This document shows positions 34,167 through 44,671 of a stretch of 64,000 nt of DNA, piece after piece. Position numbers and translations under genes: made by a program. The stretch is from Gari tellinella (Eukaryota > Mollusca > Bivalvia > Cardiida > Psammobiidae), in the NCBI GenBank assembly GCA_922989275.2, contig OV277871.1, forward strand, positions 59,913,848 through 59,977,847. The letters run 5' to 3'. How positions within the stretch are numbered: position 1 is the stretch's first letter; every line of letters begins with the position of its first letter. A model generated the notes under the pieces. The model ran no database searches. It was not told the DNA's origin and saw only the letters and a list, made by a program, of their open reading frames with translations.

Positions 34167-34399
34167 TACAGTGGAGAAGACCTCATTGTTTCCCTATAAA
34201 CGCGTTTACGCTTAAACAGTTATTTCCAATGCAGGCAGTTTGGTAACACGGCGTCTGATCAGGCTCCAAAGTGTTTGTCACTCGGAATAAAATAGTTCGT
34301 GAGAAATTAAAAACAAGTTTTACTTATTTAAATTGCAGTGCTTTGCGCATTTTCGTTTCGTTTTGCGTTTAAACGGGAAATAATAATTTCTCAACTGTG
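34167..34399 (+). mobile_element. Family A MITE, one arm lost
   Basis: TACAGTGGAGAAGACC to TTTCTCAACTGTG. The centre reads GGCAGTTTGGTAACACGGCG. Confidence 0.82.
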
Positions 34400-34428
34400 A
34401 CCCTATATTGAAGTAAATATCATACGGC

Positions 34429-34681
34429 TACAATGGAAAAAAAACGTTATTTTGTTCACGTTTGAACGCAAACGAAACACAAACGCAAATTACTAAAATG
34501 TAGAAAATTACAATTTTTAGACATTTCTTATTATTGTTTTTTATTTGAGTGGCAAACAGTTTGGAGCTGTTTAGAGGCCGGGTTACCCGGTGTCTGATCT
34601 GGCTACAAACTGTCTGCAATGGAAATAATAGTTTTAACGTAAACGCGTTTATTGGGAAATAATAACGTATTCCCCACTGTA
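34429..34681 (-). mobile_element. Family A MITE
   Basis: TACAATGGAAAAAAAACG to TATTCCCCACTGTA. It is followed at once by the right end of a plus copy (34682-34747). Flanking DNA (TAAATATCATA.GGCTA) is repeated at about 34120, 34410 and 34755. Confidence 0.82.
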
Positions 34682-34859
34682 CACGTAGCGCATTGCGTTT
34701 GCGTTTCGTTTGGGTTTAAACGGGAAAGAATGACTTCTCAACTGTGCCATTATAATGTAGGTAAATATCATATGGCTAATAGAGGTTATTCCAGATCAGG
34801 TTTCGCTTTGTTTGCTTTACTAATGACTGCCACAGCTGCCACAGAGAGGGGACGTTTAT

Positions 34860-35018
34860 TACAGTGGAGAAGACATTAATATTTCACGTTTCTGAAACTG
34901 CAAACGCAACGCAAACCGATAGCAGTAAAATTTTATAAAATGACAGGGTTTTTTTTACTAATTCTGAGTGCTTATTTTACAATGTAAGACGTCGGGTTAT
35001 CCCGCGTCTGATCTGGTT
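34860..35018 (-). mobile_element. Family A MITE, left two-thirds
   Basis: TACAGTGGAGAAGACATTAA, GACGTCGGGTTATCCCGCGT; the right end is missing. Confidence 0.62.
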
Positions 35019-35128
35019 AGGCCCCCGTATTGGAATGAAAAATATTAAATCGTTAGTTTTTATATAATAATGATTGCTTTTACTAGGTCTCTGATCTAGC
35101 TGCATACTGCTTGCAATAGAAGTACTTG

Positions 35129-35353
35129 TACAGTTGAAAAGATGTTATTCTTTCCAAATAAACGCGTTGATGCTAAAACTAGCGACAATTTGCAAATTGT
35201 TTGGAGCTAGATCAGACACCGATTAAACCGGCGTCTGATTAGCCTACCAACTGTTTGCCATTTAAATTAGAATACATGTCATTACCTACATTTTATTGCA
35301 GCGCGCTTTCGTTACGTTTGCGTTAAATCGGGGGAAAAGTGTTCTCCCATGTA
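35129..35353 (+). mobile_element. Family A MITE
   Basis: TACAGTTGAAAAGATG to GTTCTCCCATGTA. A fragment of another copy follows at about 35380-35430. Confidence 0.78.
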
Positions 35354-35544
35354 AAAGCACAAACGCACTTTTTGGCAAATACTTTTGGGTAACCCAGCGT
35401 CTGACCTGGCTCCAAACATTTCACCACTGAGATGTAAACATATAGAAAAAATCAAAATAATCTACATGTCATTGAATTGCCTTTGCTATGTATTTCCATG
35501 TATACGGGCAATAATGGCGTACTGTACAGTGTACATGTAAGTAC

Positions 35545-35790
35545 CAGGTCTGACATAAGTTGAATGAAAAATCCTAAGATTTCCAAATTTGCATTTTTCA
35601 AGTGCGATTTTACGAATCGTACCTTCACCCCATCGTATGTTTCTAGGTCTGTTGACACGTGGCTGCTTAAAGCAGGCTGGGAGTAAAGCAGAATGCGCAT
35701 TCTGCTTTACTTTCAGCATGCTTTAAGCTACAATGTACAAGAAAATAAAATCCGAAGATTTAGGAAAAATCCTGAGAAATGGCAGCCCTG
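35545..35790. mobile_element. hAT-like MITE (CAGG...CCCTG)
   Basis: Left end CAGGTCTGACATAAGTTGAA, right end GAAATGGCAGCCCTG. AAGTAC directly abuts both ends. The interior palindrome at 35665-35727 (CTTAAAGCAGG...GCAGAATGCGCATTCTGC) is the one found in TTAA family F. Confidence 0.65.
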
Positions 35791-35987
35791 AAGTACTGGT
35801 AAAAAAGGTACATGTTTGTGGACCATAAGGATACTGATGTATTATTCAACAGTGTCGTCTACTTTGTCATTAAAATCCAATTTACGGAACCAAGTATATG
35901 AATATTCATGCACTAGTCTACGAGCTCAGTTTTACAGTTACAACTTCCCTCGCCTTGCCCTTTTCATGGTTTAGGGCAGCTGGTTGC

Positions 35988-36226
35988 TTAACCCTTTCGA
36001 CCCTAAATTTCTCTTGTGGGTATTTATAGTCCTTTTGGACTCTTATAGTACAGGTATTCTGAACCAGTCTACTGTTGCAGTTTTGGTATGACATCAAAAA
36101 TAAACAAAATATCAAACAGTACAGACTGATCAGACGGCTCCTATAGGAGCCCTCTGATTTGGGTCTACACTGTTTGCATATTTAATCAGTAATCTCTACA
36201 GAGGGCTGTAGGTTTGAAAGGGTTAA
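35988..36226. mobile_element. Family E MITE, TTAA-flanked
   Basis: TTAACCCTTTCGACCC at the left, GGTTTGAAAGGGTTAA at the right. The central palindrome is its own version: CAGACGGCTCCTATAGGAGC then CCTCTGATT, bounded by TACAGACTGATC and GGGTCTACACTGTTTGC. Confidence 0.85.
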
Positions 36227-36295
36227 AGCAGATTGAATTTAGCGTATATGAATTGTTTTTATTTCGCAAGCAGGAGTTCTCGCTAATTCCGCGTG

Positions 36296-36440
36296 TACAT
36301 TAGAGAAGACGTCATTCTTTCAAACTGTTACATGTACCCTCTCAAAACTTGTCTAAACATTGTCTTTTTATACGTTTTAGGGCAAAACGTTTGTTTTTGT
36401 TTGCGTTTGAACGGGAAAGAATTACGCCTTCTCCACTGTA
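36296..36440 (+). mobile_element. Family A MITE, palindrome entirely deleted
   Basis: TACATTAGAGAAGACGTCAT to CCTTCTCCACTGTA in 145 bases; no palindrome sequence remains. Confidence 0.78.
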
Positions 36441-36625
36441 TATCAAACTATCGTAAATATATTTCGCCACATATTCCTAGCTTTCTATATTTAATTTTTG
36501 GCAGCACAGTCAGAAAGCTCCTGGTTTAGGCATGGAACTGTCAAGATGCAGGAAGAACTCCTCTGAAATAAGCATTGTAAACGCACAAAAATGCAACTCC
36601 TTGAGGAATAGAAATAGGAGTCGAT

Positions 36626-36720
36626 AATGGTTACCCGGCGTCTGATATGGCTCTAAACTCTTTGCAATGTCAATAACAATTTTAGCGTACTAGGAAATAA
36701 TAACGTCTTATCTAGTGTAT
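36626..36720 (-). mobile_element. Family A MITE, right part
   Basis: GGTTACCCGGCGTCTGATAT to CTTATCTAGTGTA. Confidence 0.6.
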
Positions 36721-36777
36721 GAGGGAAAGTATAACTTGCACATGCGCAATTGATAAGACGTAACAGTGGACAATTTT

Positions 36778-36965
36778 CATGGCAAACAGTTCTGAGCCAG
36801 ATCAGACCCAGCGTAACCAAGCATCTGATATGGCTCAAAATTGTTTGCCTCGCAGATTAAAATAAATTGACATTTCAAACCAGTTGTCATTGTCTACACT
36901 TTAGTGCATTGCATTTAAGTTTTGTTTGCTTTTAAACGGTGACAAATAACGTCTTCTCCACTGTA
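36778..36965 (+). mobile_element. Family A MITE, left end missing
   Basis: ATGGCAAACAGTTCTGAGCC to CGTCTTCTCCACTGTA. Confidence 0.7.
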
Positions 36966-36978
36966 TTTCCACTGAATG

Positions 36979-37234
36979 TACAGTGGAGAAAACGTTAGTA
37001 TTTCTCAATAAATGCGTTTACGCTAAAACTATTATTTCCATTGCAAACAGTTTCGAGCCAGATCAGACGCCGGGTACCCGGCGTCTGATCAGGCTGCCGC
37101 TCCAAACTTTCTACCACTAGGATTAATATAAGCATTCAGAATAGGCGAAACGTTGTCATTTTCTACGTTTTATTGCAATGCGTTTGCGTTTCGTTTGCTT
37201 TCAAACGGGAAAGAATAACGTTTTCTCCACTGTA
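36979..37234 (+). mobile_element. Family A MITE
   Basis: TACAGTGGAGAAAACG to GTTTTCTCCACTGTA, 256 bases. Perfect tip GACGCCGGGTACCCGGCGTC with a 5-base insertion (TGCCG) in the second outer arm. Confidence 0.92.
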
Positions 37235-37465
37235 CATGCACAATGCGGAAGACGGGTTTCCTTGAAAAAGTACGTATTAAGCTTATAACACAAATTATGT
37301 CCGCATCAAGTAGTACGTAGAGAAAGTTAATCGGCCTCTGGCCAATTTCAGTATGCAATTACATGTCTTATTCTAATAATTAATCTGCATTTTAAGAACC
37401 TATTAAGTGCAACAGTTTGTTTCACTTCCTTTGCATTTAAAAGCCTTATTCCCAACTGTATACAT

Positions 37466-37640
37466 GTATGCAATGAATAAACCGTTATTCTTCCCAATAT
37501 CCGCAGTTCCATTGCAAACAGTTTGGAGCCAGATCATCCACCGGGCCCCGTGAATGGTACATGTACATACATGTATACCAGCGTCTAAACTGAAAACCAT
37601 TTGCAACTGAGGAAATGCGGTTATTAAGAATATAATGTGT
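37466..37640 (+). mobile_element. Family A MITE, degenerate
   Basis: ACCGTTATTCTTCCCAATAT, CATTGCAAACAGTTTGGAGC; the tip is replaced by a TACATGTA-rich stretch. Confidence 0.5.
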
Positions 37641-37795
37641 TTACATGTACCATACATGTACTATAGATGAATTTTGGGCGCTGAACCGTGACTGAGCTTT
37701 TCTATTTATAGAAGTTGCAACCATTCTAAGTTATAGGTAAGTCAGGATTGCAGCATGCAGCTTATATTAACAATAAGAACTTGCAATATGCATGT

Positions 37796-37868
37796 TACCG
37801 TGGCCGAGATAGTAGCGTAGTGTCTGAAAGAAAACGTAAGGCCATGAGTTCGATACCCAGCAGAGGCA
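37796..37868 (+). repeat. tRNA-like SINE head
   Basis: Has an A-box-like TGGCCGAGATAGTAGCGT and a B-box GAGTTCGATACCC followed by CAGCAGAGGCA and a T-rich run. It does not fold into a convincing tRNA, so I read it as a tRNA-derived SINE or a pseudogene. Confidence 0.5.
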
Positions 37869-38098
37869 TTTTTTTTATTTATTTTCTTTTATTTTAGTGA
37901 AAAGTGGTATTTTTATACACAAACAACGATTGTCACAAGAAGTTTTACACCGCACATGCTGATGACAGAGCTTCTTCACATTTGTAAGCTGCATAAACAG
38001 CTGCCCCGGTACGTTGTGGACGAGGTTCTGGTTCCTTAAACTGGGGTGCCAGAGAAGGGGTAGATTGGATTATATTGTATATGAATTGAACATTTTAA

Positions 38099-38468
38099 TA
38101 CAGCGCTCCCTCTCTACAACGACATCCAATGGGAGACAACAAGTATGTGCGTTGTTCGGAGGGAGTCGTTATCGAAAGGGAAATTGGTTTACATTTGCAA
38201 AAAGCTTGAATCCAGATCAGACGCCGCGTAACGCGGCGTCTGGTCTGTATTCAAGCTTTTTGTCACCCGTCATTAAGTTTTTTTCCGTCAAAAATGTCCA
38301 ATATTACTATATTAGACTTTGAGAAAAAGAGCAGACGAAATTTTAAGCAGACCATATTGCAGTAGTGCAAGCGTTAGACATAATTATCCTGTTTAGGGAA
38401 CTGCGACAAGGGTCGTTGTTAGGAGGGAGTCGTTGTTGGGAGGGCCTTTGTAGGGAGGGAGCACTGTT
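38099..38468 (+). mobile_element. Family C MITE, complete
   Basis: Left end TACAGCGCTCCCTCTCTACA, right end GTAGGGAGGGAGCACTGT; these are inverted. The palindrome reads AAGCTTGAATCCAGATCAGA to TCTGTATTCAAGC with GACGCCGCGTAACGCGGCGT at its tip, the same tip as in TTAA family B. About 370 bases, non-coding. Confidence 0.85.
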
Positions 38469-38597
38469 TTAATAAATTATAAATACGCATGAAATAAATG
38501 TGAAAAAAGAAAAAAGAAAATTCTAAAAAGACAACTTTGTGAATATGAATATCCAGAAAAAGAATTGTTTGATGATCAGTGAAAAAAAGTACAATAA

Positions 38598-38700
38598 AAA
38601 CCCTAATGGGAATCGAACCCACAGCCTTCCAGCTTTGGCCTTCCAGCTTTTTACAAGTACTCATGTACGCTACCAATTGCTCTAACTCGGTTATTGGGTT
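38598..38700 (-). repeat. tRNA-like SINE head
   Basis: Minus strand: AACCGAGTTAGAGCAATTGG (A box), then GGGTTCGATTCCCATTAGGG (B box and acceptor), matching AACCCAATAACC at the start. A short duplication (CCTTCCAGCTTTGG) in the middle breaks the tRNA spacing. Confidence 0.5.
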
Positions 38701-38967
38701 TTTTCGACACAGAAAGCACAATATCCTTATTATGCCGTGAACGGTAGGTAACTCCTGAATAAATACATTGTTTTACCTCTACTGGTGGACTCGTCCTAAA
38801 GGTCACAGCTCACGGGTCAAAATCCGACTATACCCCACCGTGTGTTCTTATACAGAAAGCATTATCAAAGAGTATCTATGTTGTATTCAATACATTTACA
38901 TTTGTAGGAGAAGTTACATTAATCAGGATCCCAACAGCCTATAGCCTACTTACAGGTCAACGTATCA

Positions 38968-39194
38968 TACAGTGGATATGAAGTTATTCTTTCCCAGATA
39001 CTTTCGTTTCCATTGCAAACAGTTTCGAACCAGATCCGACGCCGGGAAACCGGCGTCTGATCAGGCTCCAAACTGTTTGCCACACAGATTAAAAGTGTAG
39101 AACTTTCCAAAAGTTGTCATTTCTACATTTTAGTGTATTGCGTCAGAGTTCGTTTGCATTTAAACGAGGGGAACATAATGTCTTCTCCACCTTT
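38968..39194 (+). mobile_element. Family A MITE
   Basis: TACAGTGGATATGAAG to TTCTCCACCTTTA. The palindrome tip is shortened to GACGCCGGGAAACCGGCGTC. Confidence 0.82.
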
Positions 39195-39936
39195 ACAGTA
39201 TACAGTAATTCCAGTTCGAAATATCTTCCCTGATAACGAAGGACAATAGTTTTGACTGTTCCTCTTAAACACATGAAATAACTGTTTCATTACCTACTAA
39301 TACTCTATATAAGACTGACTAGCTTTTCAAAGAGTCAAATTACAAATGAAATAAAAAATGAATTATTATACATTTTGAGGTTTTGACAGACGTCTGATGA
39401 CTGATCGGCGTCTTGACTTGTAAGCGCTTGCATGTTTACATCCGCACATTATTGTACTGTTCGGTTCCGTTTTGGTTTTAGTTATAAAGAATAGCAGCGG
39501 AGCTTGATGTGTATTATGAGCTCGTCTCATTGATTATACCGTAGTATTGCTATAAATAATAATAAAACATGAAATAAAGTATTAAACATTCATCAGACAC
39601 CAATCAATAACAACTTGACGGTTTTTTTTTACAGTACGGCAATCTCGGATACGGAAACACTTTCCAATGACCCTGATTTTAAAGCTTCTACGCATCTCTT
39701 TCGCGCATCGAAACAGTTCGTCCTAGAGGGCAATGGTTAAAACTGTTTCCCCCGGATTAGGCAATGCCATAACAGCAAAGCAAAACAGTCAAAAAGAACG
39801 AATTGCAAGTTATATAGAGCATTAGTTAATAATTAAACCAGGATTGCTAATTTTAAATAAACCAAACGGTTACATGCTGAATAATCGTATGTTTATAATG
39901 TGTCGTCTGCCGACCAACGTTACATTAGTTTTCTAC

Positions 39937-40155
39937 TACAGTGGAGAATCTGTTATTCTTTCTCGTTTACAAACGCAAAGCACTAAAACGTAGACACTTC
40001 TGATAATTCTTGTTTATCTTGGTGGCAAACAGTTTGGAGCCTGATCAGACGCCTGTTTACCCGGCGTCTGATCTGGCTCCAAACTGTTTGCATTGCAAAT
40101 AATAGTTTTAGCGTAAACGCGTTAATTGCGAAAGAATAACAGATTCTCCACTGTA
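39937..40155 (-). mobile_element. Family A MITE, A2 subfamily
   Basis: TACAGTGGAGAATCTGTTAT to AATAACAGATTCTCCACTGT. Near-perfect palindrome; short internal deletion in the left third. Confidence 0.9.
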
Positions 40156-40202
40156 TGCTTTTTTTAAGTTAATAAAACATCAACATTAGTATTATATAGT
40201 TT

Positions 40203-40256
40203 GATCCTTGATCAACCGCCGAGTAACTTTGCGTCTGATCAGGATCAACATTGTTT
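40203..40256. mobile_element. Isolated hairpin fragment
   Basis: GATCCTTGATCAACCGCCGA then CGTCTGATCAGGATC; family B type. Confidence 0.45.
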
Positions 40257-40286
40257 GAAATAGTTTTAGCCAGTGCGTTCAGGATT

Positions 40287-40505
40287 ATACAGCGGACTTT
40301 ACTATTTCCTTATAAACGCGTTTGTGTTACATGTAAAACAGATATCTCTACTGCAGACATTTTGGAACAATTGAGACGCCGGTTTCAAAGCATGTGTTCA
40401 AGTTCCAATCGGTATGTCACTCAAAATAATTAAATGAATCATACTGATATTTTGAATCATTTTAATTTCTACATTCTAGTGTAAAGTGTTTGCAATAACT
40501 TTCAT
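40287..40505 (+). mobile_element. Family A MITE, degenerate
   Basis: TACAGCGGACTTTACTATTT, TATAAACGCGTTTGTG, ACATTTTGGAACAATTGAGA. A right-end fragment of another copy ends at 40729. Confidence 0.5.
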
Positions 40506-40528
40506 TTTCTATACAGTTGACCCACTAG

Positions 40529-40700
40529 AACACTTGAAACTCATACTACTTTAGTTTCAGTCTCCTTTAGACTATCACATGCTACATGTGTAGGATAAAC
40601 CAACTTTTTCTTATGTTGCATTATTATTAATGACTGTTATCTTCAGTGGAGGAATAAATCAGAGGCGTAATGGGGCGTATTCATGGAGCAATGGATTAAG
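40529..40700. mobile_element. Family F-like MITE fragment
   Basis: TTCAGTGGAGGAATAAATCA and ATGGAGCAATGGATTAAG match the right half of family F; the palindrome is lost. Confidence 0.35.
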
Positions 40701-40945
40701 CGTGAAAGAATAATGTCTTCTCTACTGTAAGTGTTACATTATCACTGAGGAGCAAGTTTGAACACGTAAGATAAACACGAGAAAGTGATACAGGCGTCAA
40801 GTTCCGCTGCTGATATTTATGATTAAGTAAAAGCGAATATTTCTGTCTCCAGTTTTGCTAATTCTATTTATTTTCCTGATAAGACGTGCTTGCTACAAAT
40901 GACCTCCTCGTGTAATTATATAATATATACTTGTTAACAACATGC

Positions 40946-41203
40946 TACAGTGTAGAAAACGTTATTCTTTCCCGTTTAAATGCAAACGAAACGCAAATGA
41001 AATCGCTAAAATGTAGGAAATTACCATTTTTTGACATTTCTAATTATTGTTTTTTTTAATCTGAATGGCAAACAATTTGGAGCCTAATTAGACGCTGGGT
41101 TACCCGGCGTCTGATCTGGCTCCAAACTGTTTGCAAAAACAAAACCCAATATTTTTAACGTTAACGCGTTTAAGGGGAAAGAAATAACGCTTTCTCCACT
41201 GTA
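40946..41203 (-). mobile_element. Family A MITE
   Basis: TACAGTGTAGAAAACG to GCTTTCTCCACTGTA, 258 bases. The palindrome has few mismatches. Confidence 0.9.
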
Positions 41204-41215
41204 GATGCATTGAAA

Positions 41216-41388
41216 ATGGGATATTTACTTTCCCAATAACGCATTGAAAACACCGGTAACCCGGCGTCTGATCAAGATCAATTTTTTTGCCACTAAAATT
41301 CAAAAATTGTCAAAAACTTGTCGTTTTCATTAATTCATTGTAGTGTGTTGGCGTTTCATGAATGTTTAAACGGGAACGAGTAAAGTCG
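41216..41388 (+). mobile_element. Family A MITE, partial
   Basis: TTTCCCAATAACGCATTG, GGTAACCCGGCGTCTGATCA, TGTTTAAACGGGAACGAG. Confidence 0.58.
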
Positions 41389-41792
41389 TACCCTTCGTAT
41401 CTTACCGTACTTACCGAGCAAGACATTCACGGTGGATGTTATTATTTCCTACAAAAACGACATATTTAGCAATGAGACGGAATATGGTCTTAATGACTGT
41501 GTCAAATGCATCTAGGATGTAAACTCGAACATCTCATGTAAAAAATGTCTAGTCGGATCGAATTTGTATCTGATAATGCTCCAAACTGTGTTGCGACCTA
41601 CAGAATGGAGAATACCACAAACATATTTACATGTTTCCCTAGCTGCGTATGACTATGACCTACGCAATGAGAGAGCAACAGTTATTGCATGGAAAAAGTG
41701 TAGACTAAATGAAGAATTGGCGTCTGGGCTTTCTATTTCTTACTTGGAACTTCCAGGAACATGCATGTCCTAAAGCCCCAAAAACATGTAAG

Positions 41793-42015
41793 TACAATGG
41801 AATCGACGTTATTCTTTCCCGTCTTAACGCAGACGAAACGCAAGCACATCGCAATAAAGCGTCGAAAATGACAGTTGTTGGTCAATTCTTACTTTCTATG
41901 TTAATACCTGTGGGAAAAGGTTACCCGGCGTCTGGTCTGACCCCAAACTGTTTGCAAGTAAAGATATAATAGATTTAGCGTAAACACGTTTATTGGGAAA
42001 GTCTTTTTCACTGTA
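41793..42015 (-). mobile_element. Family A MITE, one arm lost
   Basis: TACAATGGAATCGACG to GTCTTTTTCACTGTA. The centre is AGGTTACCCGGCGTCTGGTC. Confidence 0.8.
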
Positions 42016-42036
42016 CTATGCTTGCAAGTAGTATAC

Positions 42037-42115
42037 ATTTGGGGAGACATTATTCTACCCCGATTATAAGCAAACGAAACACAAACACAATGCACTACAA
42101 TGTAGAAAATGTCAC
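42037..42115 (-). mobile_element. Family A MITE, left fragment
   Basis: GGGGAGACATTATTCTACCC, GCAAACGAAACACAAACACA. Confidence 0.55.
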
Positions 42116-42128
42116 CGTTTTGAATTTC

Positions 42129-42595
42129 CTACAGAGGATAAAACGTTAAATTATTTCCCAATAAACGCGTTTATGCTAAATCTATTATTTCCTATACAAC
42201 CCATATGGAGCCAGATCAGATGCTGGGTAACCCGGCGTCTGATAGGCTCCAAACCGTTTGCATTGGACTTTTAAAAACAGGGCTGGCCCATTTCTCCGGG
42301 GTTTTCCTAAATCTTCGGATTTTTTTCTAGAACATGGTAGCTTAAAGCAGGCTAAAAGTAAAGCAGAATGTGCCATAAGGCGCATTCTGCTTTACTTCCA
42401 GTCTGCTTTAAGTAGTCACGTGTCAACAAAACTAGAAACAGGCTATGGGGTAAATGTTCGATTCGTAAATTCGCACTTGAAAAATGCAAATTTGGAAATC
42501 TTAGGATTTTTCATGTCAACTTAGGGCAGCCCTGACTTTATGATTTACGCATAAACACTGATCGATAAATGATAATGTCTTCTACCCTGCAGTCA
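42129..42595 (+). mobile_element. Family A MITE split by the hAT-like MITE
   Basis: Left part AGAGGATAAAACG...CAGATGCTGGGTAACCCGGC, right part ends ATAATGTCTTCTACCCTGCA. Confidence 0.65.
42278..42534. mobile_element. hAT-like MITE, nested in family A
   Basis: Starts CAGGGCTGGCCCATTTC and ends TTAGGGCAGCCCTG. It has the same interior as the copy at 35545, in inverse order, with the family F-type palindrome at 42341-42412. Family-A sequence lies on both sides. Confidence 0.72.
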
Positions 42596-43589
42596 AGATT
42601 CCTTTTTTTTGACACTCATTCATGTTTGTTTAGTTTAAAAGACAATCAAGATCAAATGAATTATCACTTCCGTTCGACACGTTTAACCTATTTCGTGCCG
42701 ATCGCGACTGTAACTGCGAAAAACTCGTTAATTGAGAAATATACTAAAAACCAAAACTTTAGAAATAAAGCGAATCAACATCATTTTCACCCAATGAAAT
42801 ATTGAGTGAATACGCTTACATGTGCCTGCTAATATATCACTAAATGATATAGGTTTCTGTAGCATTCTTGCTTCGAACTTATCTACATATGTGCCACACG
42901 GTAGCCATATCGTTAAAACAATCTGTTTTTGTAACGTATAAATACGTAAACATTGGTTAGTAAGGCTGGCACTTTCGCGAGCTAATCTTAGCATAAGTGT
43001 GTTTCTAATTAGGCTAAACGAAATGAAACTCCTCTTTTTACCATCGTTCTGGCTGGTTAGCGGGTAACTTTATCTAGTATTTAGATAATATAGCTGTGTG
43101 TGTGTGTTTATGATATCGCCCGGGGTATTGAGGGTTACATATAAAGGGATACCGTTTTTAATACCGGTACATTATTATTTCCGTTAAAACCAATCGCAAT
43201 TAATTTCATGTATGTAAGTATATACATGTAACTCCGGTGCTATTGAGAACGAATATCACTGATTCAAGAAGAATATAATTTTTATTTTAAAATAATAATT
43301 GTCGCGGGCCAACATTAACAAAGTTTGATATGCTTACGGTATGTCTTTTACTTCTGAAAAGGTTCTAAAAAGTTTAAGCTTTAGGTAAATATATATTACG
43401 CTGAACAACGGAAATCTACGTTTGAGTGATGAAAATGCGAGACAGAATGAATTACATGGACAAACCATTGTAAACATTTGCTTGATAGTACATATGTACA
43501 GTCGGTCTGGTATTAAACGATCAAGGAGAAATATACTCTTGGTAAGCCTTGGGACGATACTGCAGAAGTGAAAGTGTAATACATATAAG
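42596..43589. other. Gene-free stretch
   Basis: No repeat family or coding signal recognised; AT-rich, with a short GTGTGT run near 43095. Confidence 0.5.
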
Positions 43590-43645
43590 TGTTTGGAGAA
43601 CAGCGGCAAAGGTCGTTGTAAGGAGGGAGTCGTTGTAGAGGTACA
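43590..43645 (+). mobile_element. Family C end fragment
   Basis: AAAGGTCGTTGTAAGGAGGG then AGTCGTTGTAGAGG, the right-hand portion of family C. Confidence 0.45.
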
Positions 43646-43749
43646 TGTAACACTGTATATGCAAAAAAACAATCAGAAATGTAAATCAGAATAGATACAT
43701 GTACATACTCGTTTACCGTCATAAGCAATTACAAGTGTATATAGTATAG

Positions 43750-43940
43750 ACTACATGTACGTTATGATTTTCCAGTAAACGCATTTACGCTAACATTATC
43801 ATTTCAAATGCAAAAAATATGGAGTTAGGTCAGCCACCGGGTAACCTGGCGTCTGATTAGGCTCCAAGCTGTTTGCCATTCAGATTAAAATTGATAGTTA
43901 GAAATTTGAACAAATTGATATTTTCTGTAAAAATCGCATT
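43750..43940 (+). mobile_element. Family A MITE, right end missing
   Basis: CAGTAAACGCATTTACGCTA, CCACCGGGTAACCTGGCGTC, GGCTCCAAGCTGTTTGCC. Confidence 0.65.
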
Positions 43941-44037
43941 GATGATAGGTGTACATGTACATGTACCTTAAACTGAGAGACTTCATGTAGCAGACTGCAT
44001 TCGTGTCTACACTGTTTGACAAATTCTGAAGGTCAAT

Positions 44038-44285
44038 TACAGTGAAAACGTTATTCTTGCCCAAATAAACACGTTTACGCTAATCTATTATTTCCAATGC
44101 AAACAGTTTGGAGCCAGATAAGACGCCAGGTAATCCGGCGTCTGATCACTTTCAAACCTGTTTGTCACTTACATTCAGCATGAATAGTCATAATTGTCAA
44201 AGGCTGTCATTTTCTACGTTTTATTGCAATGCGTTTGCGTTTCGTTTGCGTTTAAACGGGAATGAATAACGTTTTCTCAACTGTA
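44038..44285 (+). mobile_element. Family A MITE
   Basis: TACAGTGAAAACG to GTTTTCTCAACTGTA, 248 bases. The palindrome is good on the tip side. Confidence 0.9.
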
Positions 44286-44422
44286 ACATGTTGTTAACAA
44301 GTATATCGAGTAATGTTATTCTAAATAGGCTTATAATGTAGAAGAAAATGTTCCCCTCCCTCTGAACGAATCTACACACAAGCGCAATTGAACTGAATGT
44401 AGAAAACCAACGGTTCTTTGAG

Positions 44423-44671
44423 AACAGTGGAGAAAACGGTTGTTTTCCCAATAAACGCGTTTAAGCTAAAACTATTATTTCCATTGCAAACTGTTTGGAG
44501 CCAGACCAGACGCCGGGCAACCCGGCGTTTGATCAGGCTCCAAACTGTTTGCTACTTGATTAAAAACACTTATTAGAAATGTCAAAAAATGGTAATTTTC
44601 TACATTTTAACGATTTGCGTTTTTATTTCGTTTGCGTTTAAAAGTGAAAGAATAGTGTTGTCTCTACTGTA
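44423..44671 (+). mobile_element. Family A MITE
   Basis: Starts AACAGTGGAGAAAACG (TA mutated to AA) and ends GTCTCTACTGTA. The palindrome is nearly complete. Confidence 0.9.

Noticed and set aside
37796..37868. Possible functional tRNA gene
   Set aside because: A and B boxes are present, but the acceptor and anticodon stems do not pair convincingly.
41564..41969. Two overlapping plus-strand frames of 69 and 86 codons
   Set aside because: The second runs into a family-A MITE; neither shows a known motif.
42728..42994. Minus-strand frame of 88 codons
   Set aside because: No recognisable domain, and codon content is that of AT-rich intergenic DNA.
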